Shown here piece after piece: positions 17,726 to 27,040 of a stretch of 64,000 bases of DNA. Made by a program: the position numbers and the translations under genes. The notes beneath the pieces were generated by a model. It did no database searches. It was not told where the DNA came from and worked only from the letters and a program-made list of their open reading frames with translations. Every line of letters begins with the position of its first letter. Within the stretch, counting starts at the first letter, position 1. The stretch covers positions 124,001 to 188,000 of the forward strand of contig NZ_FUYV01000005.1 in assembly GCF_900168165.1 (NCBI RefSeq), read 5' to 3'. The stretch comes from Alkalitalea saponilacus (GTDB lineage Bacteria > Bacteroidota > Bacteroidia > Bacteroidales > Marinilabiliaceae).

Positions 17726-20700
17726 TTACTTTTTCCTGAGTTTAATTGATCCAAAGTAGTCGATGCCTCGTTTCAGGAGATCAAAATAGAGTACAATGTA
17801 AAGTAAAATTGTTAACACCCACACCATGGCCACATTGAACCACAAAGTTTCGTAAAATCTTCCGCCGAAATGTTTCATCGGTGCAAAAAAATGGGTGCGG
17901 AACGACCAGAAGTAATCAGGTTCAGGCATTTGGTAGATGGGATCAGCCATTTGAACCAGTTCATTATCCTGACGCAGAATTTTATTTCTTTCGAACTCGC
18001 GTCTTACAATGGATGAAATGCTTTCATTATAGTGGTCATCTTTTATTTGATTAAATCTGTCGGGATCCTGATTCATATTAAGCGTAATGAATTGATCCTT
18101 TAAAGTGTTGGCTCTTGAAAACATGGCTCTGTAATGTGCAGACAGCGCATTTACGTATTCATGTGCTTTGTTGGCCACCGATACGCTATAATTCTCGGGG
18201 TTTAACTGATCAATAAAATTGAATTCAATTTCCGGAACTCTGCGCATCTCTTTTGACAGCTCGTTGAAGAGCAAACGGACATTATTAACAAACTGACGAT
18301 CATCCCGCGGCTTTTCATCCATTATATGTACCGAAGTTTGATCAATTATTTGTCGCAATTCAGGAATGTAATGAACGTTTTTGTAGTCTGCGTGGCTTTC
18401 CTGCATTTCAATTTCAAAAGAGTTTCTTTTGAAATTGTTGTGTTTATACTGATGTACAATTAATCCTTCATAAACATATCGTGAAGGCATAAATTCGGCT
18501 ATGGCAGGAACTTTATCAACACTTGTAAAATCCTTATTGAGTTTATCAAAAGTAAACATTGCACCACCAAGTACCATTTGCGGAATCATAACCAGTGGTA
18601 TCAATATATAAATGGTAACGATGGAGTTAAATGATGCCGACAATATGAGTCCCAGAATATTGGCGAATGCAGATATGGAGAAAAGTGCCAACCAGAATTC
18701 AAAATACATATTTTGAATTCCAAGTATATAGTTTCCTACAAAAACAAAGAGAACCATTTGTATGGCAGAGATTGTGAACAGCAGCAATATCTTCGAAGCC
18801 AAATAACTTGAGCGGCTGAGCTTCAGAAATGATTCGCGCTTGAGTATTTTCGCATCCTTAAATATCTCTTCAGCACTTACAATTAATCCAAAGAAGAGGG
18901 CTACTACAATTCCCATAAAGATGTAGGGAGGAATATTTTCATTTTCACGGAAAATGTAAATATTTGAGGTGGGATCGGCAATATATCTGATCAGGTATGC
19001 AAGAATAAAACCAAGAAATGGTGCTTCGAGCAAGTTCAGAATGATGTATTGCTTGTTGCTGATTTTTGAGAAAAAATCACGCAACGTATAAATTTTGAAC
19101 TGGTTAAACCAGGACGGGATATTCAGACTTTTGGGCGGTTGTGTCTCAACACGCTTAATTTCAGGAATTGGGTTTTCCTGTTTAAAATGATCATGCCACT
19201 CTTCAGGAGAAACTTTACGTTTATTTGTGTAGTTTCCGTATTCATCAATTACGCTGGCATCAATAATGTTAAAGATCAACTCTGGATTGAGGTTTCCGCA
19301 GGTTGGACATTCCCCCTGATCGCTGTTGATTTGTGCATCCAGTTGCTTAAAATAGATGAGTGATTCGCCGGGATTGCCATAATAAACCGGATATCCTCCT
19401 GTGTCGAGGATATACATTTTATCAAACATCTTATAGATATCGGAAGAAGGTTGGTGAATTACCACATAGATAAGCTTCCCTTTCAGGGCAAGTTCTCGTA
19501 ATAAATTCATCACGTTTTCCGAATCCCGGGAAGAGAGTCCCGAAGTTGGTTCATCTACGAATAGGATTCCGGGCTCACGAATGAGTTCCAGTGCAATGTT
19601 CAATCGTTTTCTCTGTCCGCCACTGATCATTTTATTGAGCGGCGATCCAACTTTTAGATGGCGACGTTCATATAAGCCCAGGCTTTGAAGAGTATCGTCC
19701 ACCAGACTATTTATCTCCTCTTCTTTTTTATCTTTGAAGCAGAGTTTCGCATTGTAATAGAGGTTTTCGAATACGGTTAATTCTTCAATAAGGAGGTCAT
19801 CCTGCGGAATAAGACCGATCACACCTTCTATCTGATCTTTTTCAGTGTGCAGGTTGAAACCATTGATGAGCACTTCTCCCTCGGTGGGGGCTTCAATACC
19901 GGATAAAACATTAAGCAAGGTTGTTTTTCCTGCACCGGAGGCACCCATAATTCCTATAAGTCTTCCCTGCTCTTCAGCAATATTGATGTTACGTAAGCCT
20001 ACAGCACCGTTTTTAAAACGGAAAAGCACGTTGTTTACTTCGTAGCTTATTTTGTTCGCTGCCGAGTCGGTAAGAAAATGGCCTGCAACATCGGTATAGT
20101 ATACTGGTTTTCCTTTGGGAACGCGGATAAAACTTCCTTTGGGAAACAGATAAATCCGGGTTTTATTGATGACCAAACCGTTTAGGAAGATTTCCTGATC
20201 ACCCGTATAGCGCATAAAGTAAAGGTCAGCGCTTTTTATTCTCAGAATAATGATGCTGCCGCTTAGTCCCGAAGTTTGTATGTGCTTATTTTGAGTTCCG
20301 GATTGTTCCTGGTCATTAACCAGCATGAAATCCTGATGATCAAGTTTTACCGGATCATTATGCAGGATAAAATTTTCAACCGCGGATACTTCATTTTTTG
20401 GAATTTTAAAAACATCGGCAACGGTATTGATGATGGCCATTCGTTGCTCGGTGAATTTCATATCCATGCTGATTAGTTCGTAAAGACGAACCAATACGAC
20501 TATTTTCTGTTCCCGGTTTAATTGTTTGTTGATTTTTTTACAGATTCCCAGAATTCTTACAGAATCTTTCATGGAGGTTAGTTTAACCTTTCCTCCCTCC
20601 TCTTCACCATCGGAATCGTCTGATTTGGCTTTTGCAGAGTGCTTGAGGAAAAGTGCAAAGTATTCTTCAACAGCGTCACTACTTAGCTGCTGTTTAAGGA

Positions 20701-20800
20701 ACATCCGCACATATTCGGTTTCGTTGGAACCAACTCCTCCATCCTGTTTGGTTAATAAACCAAACAGTTGCATCAACGCTTTTAGTATCTCTTCACTCAT
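17726..20800 (-). CDS. ABCG-like transporter: TerB-like domain, ATPase and ABC-2 permease in one chain
   Basis: This 1024-residue half-transporter fusion starts with residues 1-150, a helical TerB/DjlA-like domain. Residues 170-260 are a small beta-rich region, possibly FHA-like. Residues 265-480 are the ATPase, with Walker A GASGAGKTT, signature SGGQRKRLNIALELI and Walker B ILFVDEPTSGLSS, in the ABCG (White/pigment) style. A cytoplasmic linker contains a CPTC motif near residue 500. About 585-790 and the C-terminus form an ABC-2 permease with roughly six helices and a long extracytoplasmic loop (about 800-960) before the last helix. Substrate is unknown. On the minus strand upstream, TAACTTTG at 20926-20933 resembles a -7 element. 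It precedes the two exported proteins at 16.2-17.7 kb. Confidence 0.88.
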   Translation of the reverse strand: MSEEILKALMQLFGLLTKQDGGVGSNETEYVRMFLKQQLSSDAVEEYFALFLKHSAKAKSDDSDGEEEGGKVKLTSMKDSVRILGICKKINKQLNREQKIVVLVRLYELISMDMKFTEQRMAIINTVADVFKIPKNEVSAVENFILHNDPVKLDHQDFMLVNDQEQSGTQNKHIQTSGLSGSIIILRIKSADLYFMRYTGDQEIFLNGLVINKTRIYLFPKGSFIRVPKGKPVYYTDVAGHFLTDSAANKISYEVNNVLFRFKNGAVGLRNINIAEEQGRLIGIMGASGAGKTTLLNVLSGIEAPTEGEVLINGFNLHTEKDQIEGVIGLIPQDDLLIEELTVFENLYYNAKLCFKDKKEEEINSLVDDTLQSLGLYERRHLKVGSPLNKMISGGQRKRLNIALELIREPGILFVDEPTSGLSSRDSENVMNLLRELALKGKLIYVVIHQPSSDIYKMFDKMYILDTGGYPVYYGNPGESLIYFKQLDAQINSDQGECPTCGNLNPELIFNIIDASVIDEYGNYTNKRKVSPEEWHDHFKQENPIPEIKRVETQPPKSLNIPSWFNQFKIYTLRDFFSKISNKQYIILNLLEAPFLGFILAYLIRYIADPTSNIYIFRENENIPPYIFMGIVVALFFGLIVSAEEIFKDAKILKRESFLKLSRSSYLASKILLLFTISAIQMVLFVFVGNYILGIQNMYFEFWLALFSISAFANILGLILSASFNSIVTIYILIPLVMIPQMVLGGAMFTFDKLNKDFTSVDKVPAIAEFMPSRYVYEGLIVHQYKHNNFKRNSFEIEMQESHADYKNVHYIPELRQIIDQTSVHIMDEKPRDDRQFVNNVRLLFNELSKEMRRVPEIEFNFIDQLNPENYSVSVANKAHEYVNALSAHYRAMFSRANTLKDQFITLNMNQDPDRFNQIKDDHYNESISSIVRREFERNKILRQDNELVQMADPIYQMPEPDYFWSFRTHFFAPMKHFGGRFYETLWFNVAMVWVLTILLYIVLYFDLLKRGIDYFGSIKLRKK

Positions 20801-21001
20801 TCTTTAAGCTCAATGAATATTCAGAAAAATCTGTAAACTTCAACCTGAATTCTTTCAAAATCGCCTGAATAAAAAACCACAGGAGATTTTTGATGGAATA
20901 AAATTATAAAATCAACTATCAATCACAAAGTTATGAAAAATATGCAAACGGTTTATTCTGTGTTTGCAATTTCATCTGTCTATAATTTGCAATTTTATTG
21001 T

Positions 21002-21017
21002 TCCCGAAGTCTCGGGA
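21002..21017. repeat. Short palindrome TCCCGA-n4-TCGGGA, copy 1
   Basis: This is an inverted repeat, TCCCGA AGTC TCGGGA, in the 292-base gap between the ABC transporter gene and the SiaC-like gene. A near-identical copy lies at 61827-61843. It may be a dispersed palindromic element or a weak terminator for SiaC; no T-run follows it. Confidence 0.5.
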
Positions 21018-21092
21018 GAACTAGCCAAGTAATCATCCTCCTGTTTGAGAACTCATTTTGATGGCTTGTTTGATGATTAATTAACAATAAGA

Positions 21093-21473
21093 TTAATCGT
21101 TGTAAACGATATAATCGAAAGGTATTTCAACGATGTCGGAATACTCTTCACCTGCTTCCAGCATATCTTCTTCGTCTTCGTGGTAGTGCCATTTAATCAC
21201 TACTTCTTTTCCGTTCTCAACAATCTCTTCAAATTTTAAAAGTATGTCGAGAATTACTTTTGACGATGCTGTGTTGAAATATTCCAGTTTGAAGTTGAAT
21301 TCAGTTCTGTCATTTGGATCTTGTGAATATTCATCAATCCAATCAAGAATTTTTTCAAAAAACATGTTGACGTCTTCTGGCAACGATCTGCCGGAAATTT
21401 CAAACTGTCCGCTTGCTTTATCCAATATTACATTGGGGGTATCGTCCGTTCCCTTTATATTGATTACTTCCAT
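21093..21473 (-). CDS. SiaC-like regulatory phosphoprotein (DUF1987)
   Basis: This 126-residue protein is of the DUF1987/SiaC family. In Pseudomonas aeruginosa SiaC is phosphorylated on a threonine by the kinase SiaB and dephosphorylated by the PP2C phosphatase SiaA, and its unphosphorylated form binds and activates a diguanylate cyclase. Here the equivalent phospho-site region is YFNTASSKVILDIL, near residue 67. The N-terminus (TPNVILDKASGQFEISGRS) and the acidic C-terminus are typical. It is last in the large minus-strand operon, 14 bases after the SiaB-like gene. No diguanylate cyclase (GGDEF) gene is in the window, so the effector target is not known. Confidence 0.88.
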   Translation of the reverse strand: MEVINIKGTDDTPNVILDKASGQFEISGRSLPEDVNMFFEKILDWIDEYSQDPNDRTEFNFKLEYFNTASSKVILDILLKFEEIVENGKEVVIKWHYHEDEEDMLEAGEEYSDIVEIPFDYIVYND

Positions 21474-21487
21474 ATCAGTTGCTTTTA

Positions 21488-22051
21488 TCAGTTTCTTTTA
21501 ATCGTTGATGTTAAGATAAAAAAGGATACCTGGTCGTTGAGTTCTTTAAACTGGTAAGAGAGCTTACTACCGGTTTTTTTGGCGATATCTATTAAGCCAA
21601 GTCCGGCTCCACCTTTATCAGAAATGGTAGATTCTTTAATCTGTTGTTTAAACAGGGTTGATAATCCTGCTTTATCCAAGCTGTTGATGTGTTCCAAACT
21701 CTCTTTGAGACCTGGTACGCGTTCGTTTTTAATGATGTTACCGGTAATGATATTGTAAGAGTCGTCTCCTTTACTTACCATCACTATTCCCCGACGTTCG
21801 CTTTCCTCATCACTTAAGGAATCAGCGTGTTTACTGATGTTTTGCAAACATTCTACCATCACATTAAAAACCTTTTTCTGAACGGTGTTTGATTCTGCGC
21901 TTTTTGAAAGGCTTTTTTCGGTGAGAGAGGTAAATGTTTTGGTTATTTCCTGTGTTACCTCTCCTTCGTAAACCAAGTTAATTTCGTTGGTTTTCATGGT
22001 TTTGTAGAGTTGGTATGCAAACTCCAAAAACCCTTGTTTTTCTTTTTCCAT
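21488..22051 (-). CDS. SiaB-like Ser/Thr protein kinase (GHKL fold)
   Basis: This 187-residue protein is of the SiaB family (DUF6272), a histidine-kinase-like ATPase fold that phosphorylates SiaC rather than a histidine. The N-box is MVECLQNISKHAD near residue 90 and the G-box is DKGGAGLGLIDIAKK near residue 145. It sits between the SiaA-like phosphatase gene (43 bases upstream) and the SiaC-like gene (14 bases downstream), the order phosphatase-kinase-target that defines a complete partner switch. Substrate assignment comes from family and context. Confidence 0.87.
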   Translation of the reverse strand: MEKEKQGFLEFAYQLYKTMKTNEINLVYEGEVTQEITKTFTSLTEKSLSKSAESNTVQKKVFNVMVECLQNISKHADSLSDEESERRGIVMVSKGDDSYNIITGNIIKNERVPGLKESLEHINSLDKAGLSTLFKQQIKESTISDKGGAGLGLIDIAKKTGSKLSYQFKELNDQVSFFILTSTIKRN

Positions 22052-22094
22052 TACTATAGAGTTTTCAAACTATTCAATTAAAATGTAAATATAG

Positions 22095-24731
22095 CTACAA
22101 TTCGATTCCTATCAATAAAACATCATCAAGTTGTTTTTCATCGCCCATCCAATCATAAAAGTCTTTTGAAAAGTATCTGGCAAAATAGGCCATACTTTGA
22201 TTTGGTTTTGCTGTTAAGGCTTCACGTATTCTTTTTGGCTGATATTTTTTGGTATCGGGACCTCCAAACTGGTCTGGTAATCCATCGCTAAAGAAAAATA
22301 TCTGATCACCCTTTTCGTAATTAATCACATGATTTTCAAAGTCTTTTTCTACTTTTTTTCTCAGAGGAATTCCTCCAATTGCTTTTCGAGTACCTTGGTA
22401 TTCCGATAATTCACCATTGCGAACAAGAAACAGTGGTCGATGAGCTCCTGAAAAATTAATGGTTTGATTCTTTTGATCAATAATACACAGAGCTAAATCC
22501 ATGCCATCTCTTCCGGTAGCCCCTTCCTGATTCTGTTTCAGTGTGCTGCGAACTTTATAATGTAGCTCATCTAATATTTCAGCGGCAGTGGCGTCTTCTT
22601 GTGCATTAACGATGTTGTTTAAAAGGAAATATCCAATAAAACTAATCAATGCTCCTGGTACACCATGTCCGGTGCAGTCCACAGCAGCAACATAAGATAT
22701 ATCATTTTTTTGGAAAAACCATGGAAAATCTCCACTAACCACATCTTTTGGGCGGTAAAATATGAAGGATCGAGGAAAATATTCCTGTATCAGTCTTGTA
22801 TCGGGTAAAATGGATGTCTGTATCCGTTGTGCATAGTTAATACTATCTGATATTTTTTTGTTTTTCTCTTTAATATCCTGCTCAATTTTCTTGAATTCCG
22901 TCATATCATGAGCCACAAACAGAATGGTTTCCAGCTCTCCCTCTTCACCGAGTTCCGGGATGGCTTTAATTTCCATAATTCGCTCGCCTGAAGGTGATTG
23001 AATTGAAACTTCAGATATGGTTTGTTCCTGATTATCACGGATGTTTATGAGACATTCTTCAACATAGTCAATAAATCGAGTATCAATTTCAACTTCTGAA
23101 ATGCGTTTTTTTATTAGTTCTCCGGCAGGAAGATCTACGAAATTTGTTACAGCAGGATTGACATACACCAGCTTACCCATCAAATTGATACGAATGATCA
23201 TATCGGGAGAGTTTTCTGATAAGCTTTGCATCCGGCTCTTCATTCTCTCTTCCTTCTCTGCTCGTTTTCGTTCGGTAATATCTTGCGTGTTGAATATGAT
23301 TCCTTTTATGGCTGGATCATGCAGAAGGTTTTTTCCTTTAGTTTCAAGGAAAATTTTCTCGCCATTTTTACGCAAATAGGTGTATTGCGCTGTTTGTTCT
23401 CCACCGGGGGTATCCAGAAGATACTGAAACAGACTGTTAATGGTTTTTAATCCACGCGGGGTCAAAATGTCCGGATCCATTCCGGAAATCTTATCATCGT
23501 CTTTATAACCAAGTATTCTTTTTACCGAAGGACTTTCGAAAACCAGCTCCTGGTTTTCATCGTAAATTGAAATAAACTCAGACGCGTTGGTTAACAACGC
23601 TTCCAGTCGCTTACGAGAATTTGCTACTTCTTGTATTTGAGTCTCAAGCAGTTTGTTGCTGCGCTCCAGCTCTTCTTGAGCGGTAATCATTTCTAGCGCA
23701 TTTTTTTTAAGCTGTTCTTCGTTTTCACGAAGAGTAGAAGTCATTTGTTGCGACTCTTTAAGTAGCTCTTCCGTGCGGGTTGTTATTTTCAGGTTATATA
23801 TTGTTTGGCCAATGATGGTGCTTACTTCCGTGGCAAATTGTAACTTATAACCAGGTATGTTATCATTTAAAAAAGCAATTTCAAAAACACCTTGCAACTC
23901 CTCTTCTTGAAGCAGGGGCACGATAATAATACTTCGAGGTTTTTGCTCACCGAGTAAACCTGATGTAACTGTATAGTAATCATCAGGAATCTCGTTGCGA
24001 TAAATCATTGCTTTTTCGTAGGCTACAGCTCCGATGAGGCCTTTCCCTATTTGTATTTCGTTATATTCAAAGCGCTGTCTTCCATAAGCATACATGGCAC
24101 TTCTTTTCAGGCGATTGTCACGCAGAATATAGAATGCACCCTGTATTCCCCCCATATAGGTAATGATGGCTTTTATTGTTGAAATAGATAGTTCATCGAG
24201 GTTGTGGCTGTTCCTTAGGATATCTGAAATCTGTTCTTTTCCTGTTGTAATCCAGTTGTGTTCTTCTTCTTTTTTTCGGCTGGTTTTGATGTTTTTTCCT
24301 ATGTTGATAAGTTTTTCGGAAAGTATATCATCATGAGATACTATTTGATCCCACTGGTTTTTTTCCAAAGCATTAGCCAACTTTAAATTTTTTTCCAGTT
24401 GGGTTTTTAGAGAGCTGATTTCTTCCTGTATGTGTTTATTTTTCCTTGAAACATAGTTCTTTGCATTTAAATATATCAAAGGCACCGATAGAATAAACAA
24501 GTCAACAATCCATACCGGGATGTAATTATGAAGTTTTATAATGTTTAAAAAGGTAACAGGTTTATCAATGAAGGCAAGGAAACCAGTCCATGAAAAAAAG
24601 AGAAGTAATATTATGGCAAATATTAGAAAGTATTTTTCCCGGGTAGAAATTACCGACAGGGAAAAATGATTCTTCCAGTATTTTATTATGCTAAAATGTT
24701 TTAACTCCTTCATTTTTTTAATTGATTTCAT
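22095..24731 (-). CDS. Membrane GAF-PAS-PAS-PP2C phosphatase (SiaA/RsbU-like)
   Basis: This 878-residue sensor phosphatase has two membrane helices (about 33-53 and 70-92), a coiled coil, a GAF domain (about 165-320), a second coiled coil and two PAS domains (about 380-500 and 500-625, the first with FISIYDENQELVFESPS). A SpoIIE-type PP2C domain (about 645-878) ends the chain. Metal-binding acids of the PP2C are intact: VSGDFPWFF, VDCTGHGVPGAL, FFSDGLPDQF and the C-terminal DDVLLIG. It would dephosphorylate the SiaC-like protein in response to a signal read by GAF/PAS. Its GAF is closely related to those of the proteins at 24837 and 27904. It stands 105 bases downstream of the small GAF gene. 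Confidence 0.9.
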   Translation of the reverse strand: MKSIKKMKELKHFSIIKYWKNHFSLSVISTREKYFLIFAIILLLFFSWTGFLAFIDKPVTFLNIIKLHNYIPVWIVDLFILSVPLIYLNAKNYVSRKNKHIQEEISSLKTQLEKNLKLANALEKNQWDQIVSHDDILSEKLINIGKNIKTSRKKEEEHNWITTGKEQISDILRNSHNLDELSISTIKAIITYMGGIQGAFYILRDNRLKRSAMYAYGRQRFEYNEIQIGKGLIGAVAYEKAMIYRNEIPDDYYTVTSGLLGEQKPRSIIIVPLLQEEELQGVFEIAFLNDNIPGYKLQFATEVSTIIGQTIYNLKITTRTEELLKESQQMTSTLRENEEQLKKNALEMITAQEELERSNKLLETQIQEVANSRKRLEALLTNASEFISIYDENQELVFESPSVKRILGYKDDDKISGMDPDILTPRGLKTINSLFQYLLDTPGGEQTAQYTYLRKNGEKIFLETKGKNLLHDPAIKGIIFNTQDITERKRAEKEERMKSRMQSLSENSPDMIIRINLMGKLVYVNPAVTNFVDLPAGELIKKRISEVEIDTRFIDYVEECLINIRDNQEQTISEVSIQSPSGERIMEIKAIPELGEEGELETILFVAHDMTEFKKIEQDIKEKNKKISDSINYAQRIQTSILPDTRLIQEYFPRSFIFYRPKDVVSGDFPWFFQKNDISYVAAVDCTGHGVPGALISFIGYFLLNNIVNAQEDATAAEILDELHYKVRSTLKQNQEGATGRDGMDLALCIIDQKNQTINFSGAHRPLFLVRNGELSEYQGTRKAIGGIPLRKKVEKDFENHVINYEKGDQIFFFSDGLPDQFGGPDTKKYQPKRIREALTAKPNQSMAYFARYFSKDFYDWMGDEKQLDDVLLIGIEL

Positions 24732-24836
24732 TGTTCCGGGAATGCTCTTTATTATAAGTGAGAGAAAAATTCCTCATGAAAAATCATTTCTAATAAGAGA
24801 TAAATGTCTGTATTTATTTAAGACACTGCTCTTTTT

Positions 24837-25616
24837 TTATAAAACATTATTTTCAACTAATTTGGCTGCAATCTTACTCCACATTTTCACTATCTGACTC
24901 TTTTTAAATGTGATTAGCTCGATTAAATATTTATTTTGATTTTTGGTATCTATAATTGGCAATAGATAAAGGATGTTACCGGGAGCACTTCCAAGTCCTG
25001 AATTGATCAGGAAATATGATTCCGGAATTTCATCTATCTCTAATGCTTTCTCATCTTCTACGGCCTGACCATTTAAGCCTTCTCCTTTAGAAAAAGGACT
25101 AGGTTTAAAATCATCGGGCAGTGCGTAAGTTTCTTCTACGATAAATTGACCTTCAGGTTTTGTTTGTTTGTATAATATAATGGCTCCTGCTTGAAATATT
25201 TCTGCCATTAGATGCAGAAAATTGTGAAGTGTAGGAGATTTTTTCCCAGATTCAAAGAGTTGTTTAAGTATTTTCTCCTGATAAGAGCTAAATTTTGTGG
25301 CGGCATTTTCTTTGTCCTCAAATTCTTTTATTTTTATCAGAAGAGATTGTCTCTCATTGTCCCACCCAGTTTTTTCTTGTTCGAAGCTTGTTTTTAAAGT
25401 TCTAATCTGAATTGAGGATTCCCTATAATATCTGTCGGTAATATAAATTATCAACAATAAAATAATTAGCGTTGAGATATCAAAGGTCATGAATAGTGCT
25501 GATAAGCTTTCAGGAAAAATTATATATTTTACAACTGTCAAAATAACCATTGACAATGCAAAACTGAAAATCTTCACCAGGAAAGGGTGTTTTTTATGTA
25601 GTTTAGTTGATTTCAT
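24837..25616 (-). CDS. Membrane-anchored GAF-domain protein without output domain
   Basis: This 259-residue protein has two membrane helices (about 13-33 and 40-58), a short coiled coil and a GAF-like domain (about 125-240: FQAGAIILYKQ, GEGLNGQAVEDEKALEID, INSGLGSAPGNILYLLPI). No kinase, phosphatase or signalling tail follows. It looks like a cut-down relative of the GAF part of the phosphatase at 22095 and the sensor at 27904. Its start overlaps the end of the stand-alone CheB gene by four bases, so the two are translationally coupled. It may modulate its full-length relatives by forming mixed dimers, which is inference. The gene is more AT-rich than its neighbours. Confidence 0.8.
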   Translation of the reverse strand: MKSTKLHKKHPFLVKIFSFALSMVILTVVKYIIFPESLSALFMTFDISTLIILLLIIYITDRYYRESSIQIRTLKTSFEQEKTGWDNERQSLLIKIKEFEDKENAATKFSSYQEKILKQLFESGKKSPTLHNFLHLMAEIFQAGAIILYKQTKPEGQFIVEETYALPDDFKPSPFSKGEGLNGQAVEDEKALEIDEIPESYFLINSGLGSAPGNILYLLPIIDTKNQNKYLIELITFKKSQIVKMWSKIAAKLVENNVL

Positions 25617-26191
25617 GGCTGAAGTGAATTTAGAAATTGAACAATTTCTGTCGGCGAAAGAATCTCATCGGGACAAAAAAGTTGTAATGCAGATTTTGGC
25701 ATGGTATCAATATCACAAGTTACAGGATCCTGAACAATGGTATATCCCCGGTGATCTGCAATGCTTTTGAGCCCTTTGGCTCCATCCTTATTGGCTCCCG
25801 TAAGCAGAATGCCCAGAGCTTTTTCTCTGTATACATAAGCTGCTGACATCAATGTATAGTCTATCGATGGTCTGCTGTGGTTGTGACTCTCTTCAGTTGA
25901 TAAAGCAATGGATCCATCAATCTCAATAAACATATGATAATTGGATGGAGCCAAATAAACTCTGTTCGGTTCAATTTTCTCTTTATCGTTTGGTTCTAAA
26001 ACTTTTATTTTTGAGTTAAGACTTAAGCCTTCTGAAAGACCTGAGCGGACGTGTTTTAGTCTGTGTAAACTAAGTAATATGGGAATTTTAAAATTTGGAT
26101 TTAATTTTGACAAAATGCCGGAAACTACAGAAAAACTTCCAGCAGAACCTCCCATCACGATAATTTTATATGGATGTTCAGGATTATGCAT
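25613..26191 (-). CDS. Stand-alone CheB methylesterase domain (no receiver)
   Basis: This 192-residue CheB catalytic domain lacks the receiver that normally controls it. The catalytic triad is present: Ser in MGGSAGSFSVV, His in SLHRLKH and Asp in LLTGANKDGAKG. It would remove methyl groups (or deamidate) at receptor glutamates. It overlaps the degenerate CheR gene by eight bases and the GAF gene by four. Such unregulated CheB domains are often found fused to CheR and PAS domains in Bacteroidota; here the same parts are encoded as separate adjacent genes. A canonical CheB with receiver is also present at 29842. Confidence 0.88.
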   Translation of the reverse strand: MHNPEHPYKIIVMGGSAGSFSVVSGILSKLNPNFKIPILLSLHRLKHVRSGLSEGLSLNSKIKVLEPNDKEKIEPNRVYLAPSNYHMFIEIDGSIALSTEESHNHSRPSIDYTLMSAAYVYREKALGILLTGANKDGAKGLKSIADHRGYTIVQDPVTCDIDTMPKSALQLFCPDEILSPTEIVQFLNSLQP

Positions 26192-27014
26192 GATGACTGT
26201 TCCGTTTTAAAAGTGGTTTTTGGTAAATTTTCTCTGATTTGTCAATAACTATTAGCTCATCTTCAATGGATAAAGGCATTTTTTCTTTAACTCCTATAGC
26301 GATATATCCTCCGGGCAACAAATTGTTATATAGGCCGGTAAGTATCTTCTCTGCTTTTTTTGTATTGTAATAGATGGCTTTATTACGAAAAATAATTAAA
26401 CCTGTTTTAACAGGTTTATTGTTTTCGTTGATGCTAAATTCTTCACAACTGACTTGACTTACTATATTTTCATGGAGCAAGATTGTGCCGTTCTCTTTTT
26501 TGATATACTGGATAAATCTATCTCTGTTTTCAAGTCTTTTATAGTTTGTTTGGCTAACATCAAGGTGCGATGCATTCAACCGGCCTTCACGGATATTTTC
26601 ACAAATGGAATTAGAGGGATTACTGCAAAGAATTTTATACTTTCCTGCCTGATTCATTTCATGCAGTATAATGGCAAGGGAAAAAATTTCTTCCCCGCTT
26701 GTTTCGTCAGGTAACCAAATGTTTTGAGTTTCTTCGGGCAGTTTTAAAAGTACATTATCTCTTAAGGACCTCCAGAATGCCGGGTCTCTGAACATTTCCG
26801 TATTCTCTACAAACATCAACCTAGTCACATTTTCTCGAAAATCATTCTGAGAAAGAGCTTCAATAAAAGTTCCTACTTTTCGGATATTAAAATGATCAAA
26901 AATATATGCAAGCCTTCTTTTCAGGAACGAAAGTGCATATTCAGTATAATCCATGTTGGTATATGCCGACATGGCTGATGTAATTTCACGTATGTCATTA
27001 ATGCCCAGATTCAC
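26184..27014 (-). CDS. Degenerate CheR-like protein, probably without methyltransferase activity
   Basis: This 276-residue protein has the CheR fold and length. Residues 1-75 match the CheR N-domain and TEMFRDPAFW matches the TxFFRD motif. The SAM-binding motif, AGCSTGEE in active enzymes, reads LPDETSGEE; the acidic residue of the next strand is lost (CSNPSNS in place of ASDISKK), and the CRNVLIYF motif reads FRNKAIYYN. It is therefore likely a pseudo-methyltransferase that binds receptors or other CheR proteins without methylating. Translation appears to start at GTG 27012-27014. It lies 26 bases after a canonical CheR gene and overlaps the next cheB by eight bases. Confidence 0.82.
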   Translation of the reverse strand: MNLGINDIREITSAMSAYTNMDYTEYALSFLKRRLAYIFDHFNIRKVGTFIEALSQNDFRENVTRLMFVENTEMFRDPAFWRSLRDNVLLKLPEETQNIWLPDETSGEEIFSLAIILHEMNQAGKYKILCSNPSNSICENIREGRLNASHLDVSQTNYKRLENRDRFIQYIKKENGTILLHENIVSQVSCEEFSINENNKPVKTGLIIFRNKAIYYNTKKAEKILTGLYNNLLPGGYIAIGVKEKMPLSIEDELIVIDKSEKIYQKPLLKRNSHHA

Positions 27015-27040
27015 AACACAGATAATAATTTTGGGTTAAA

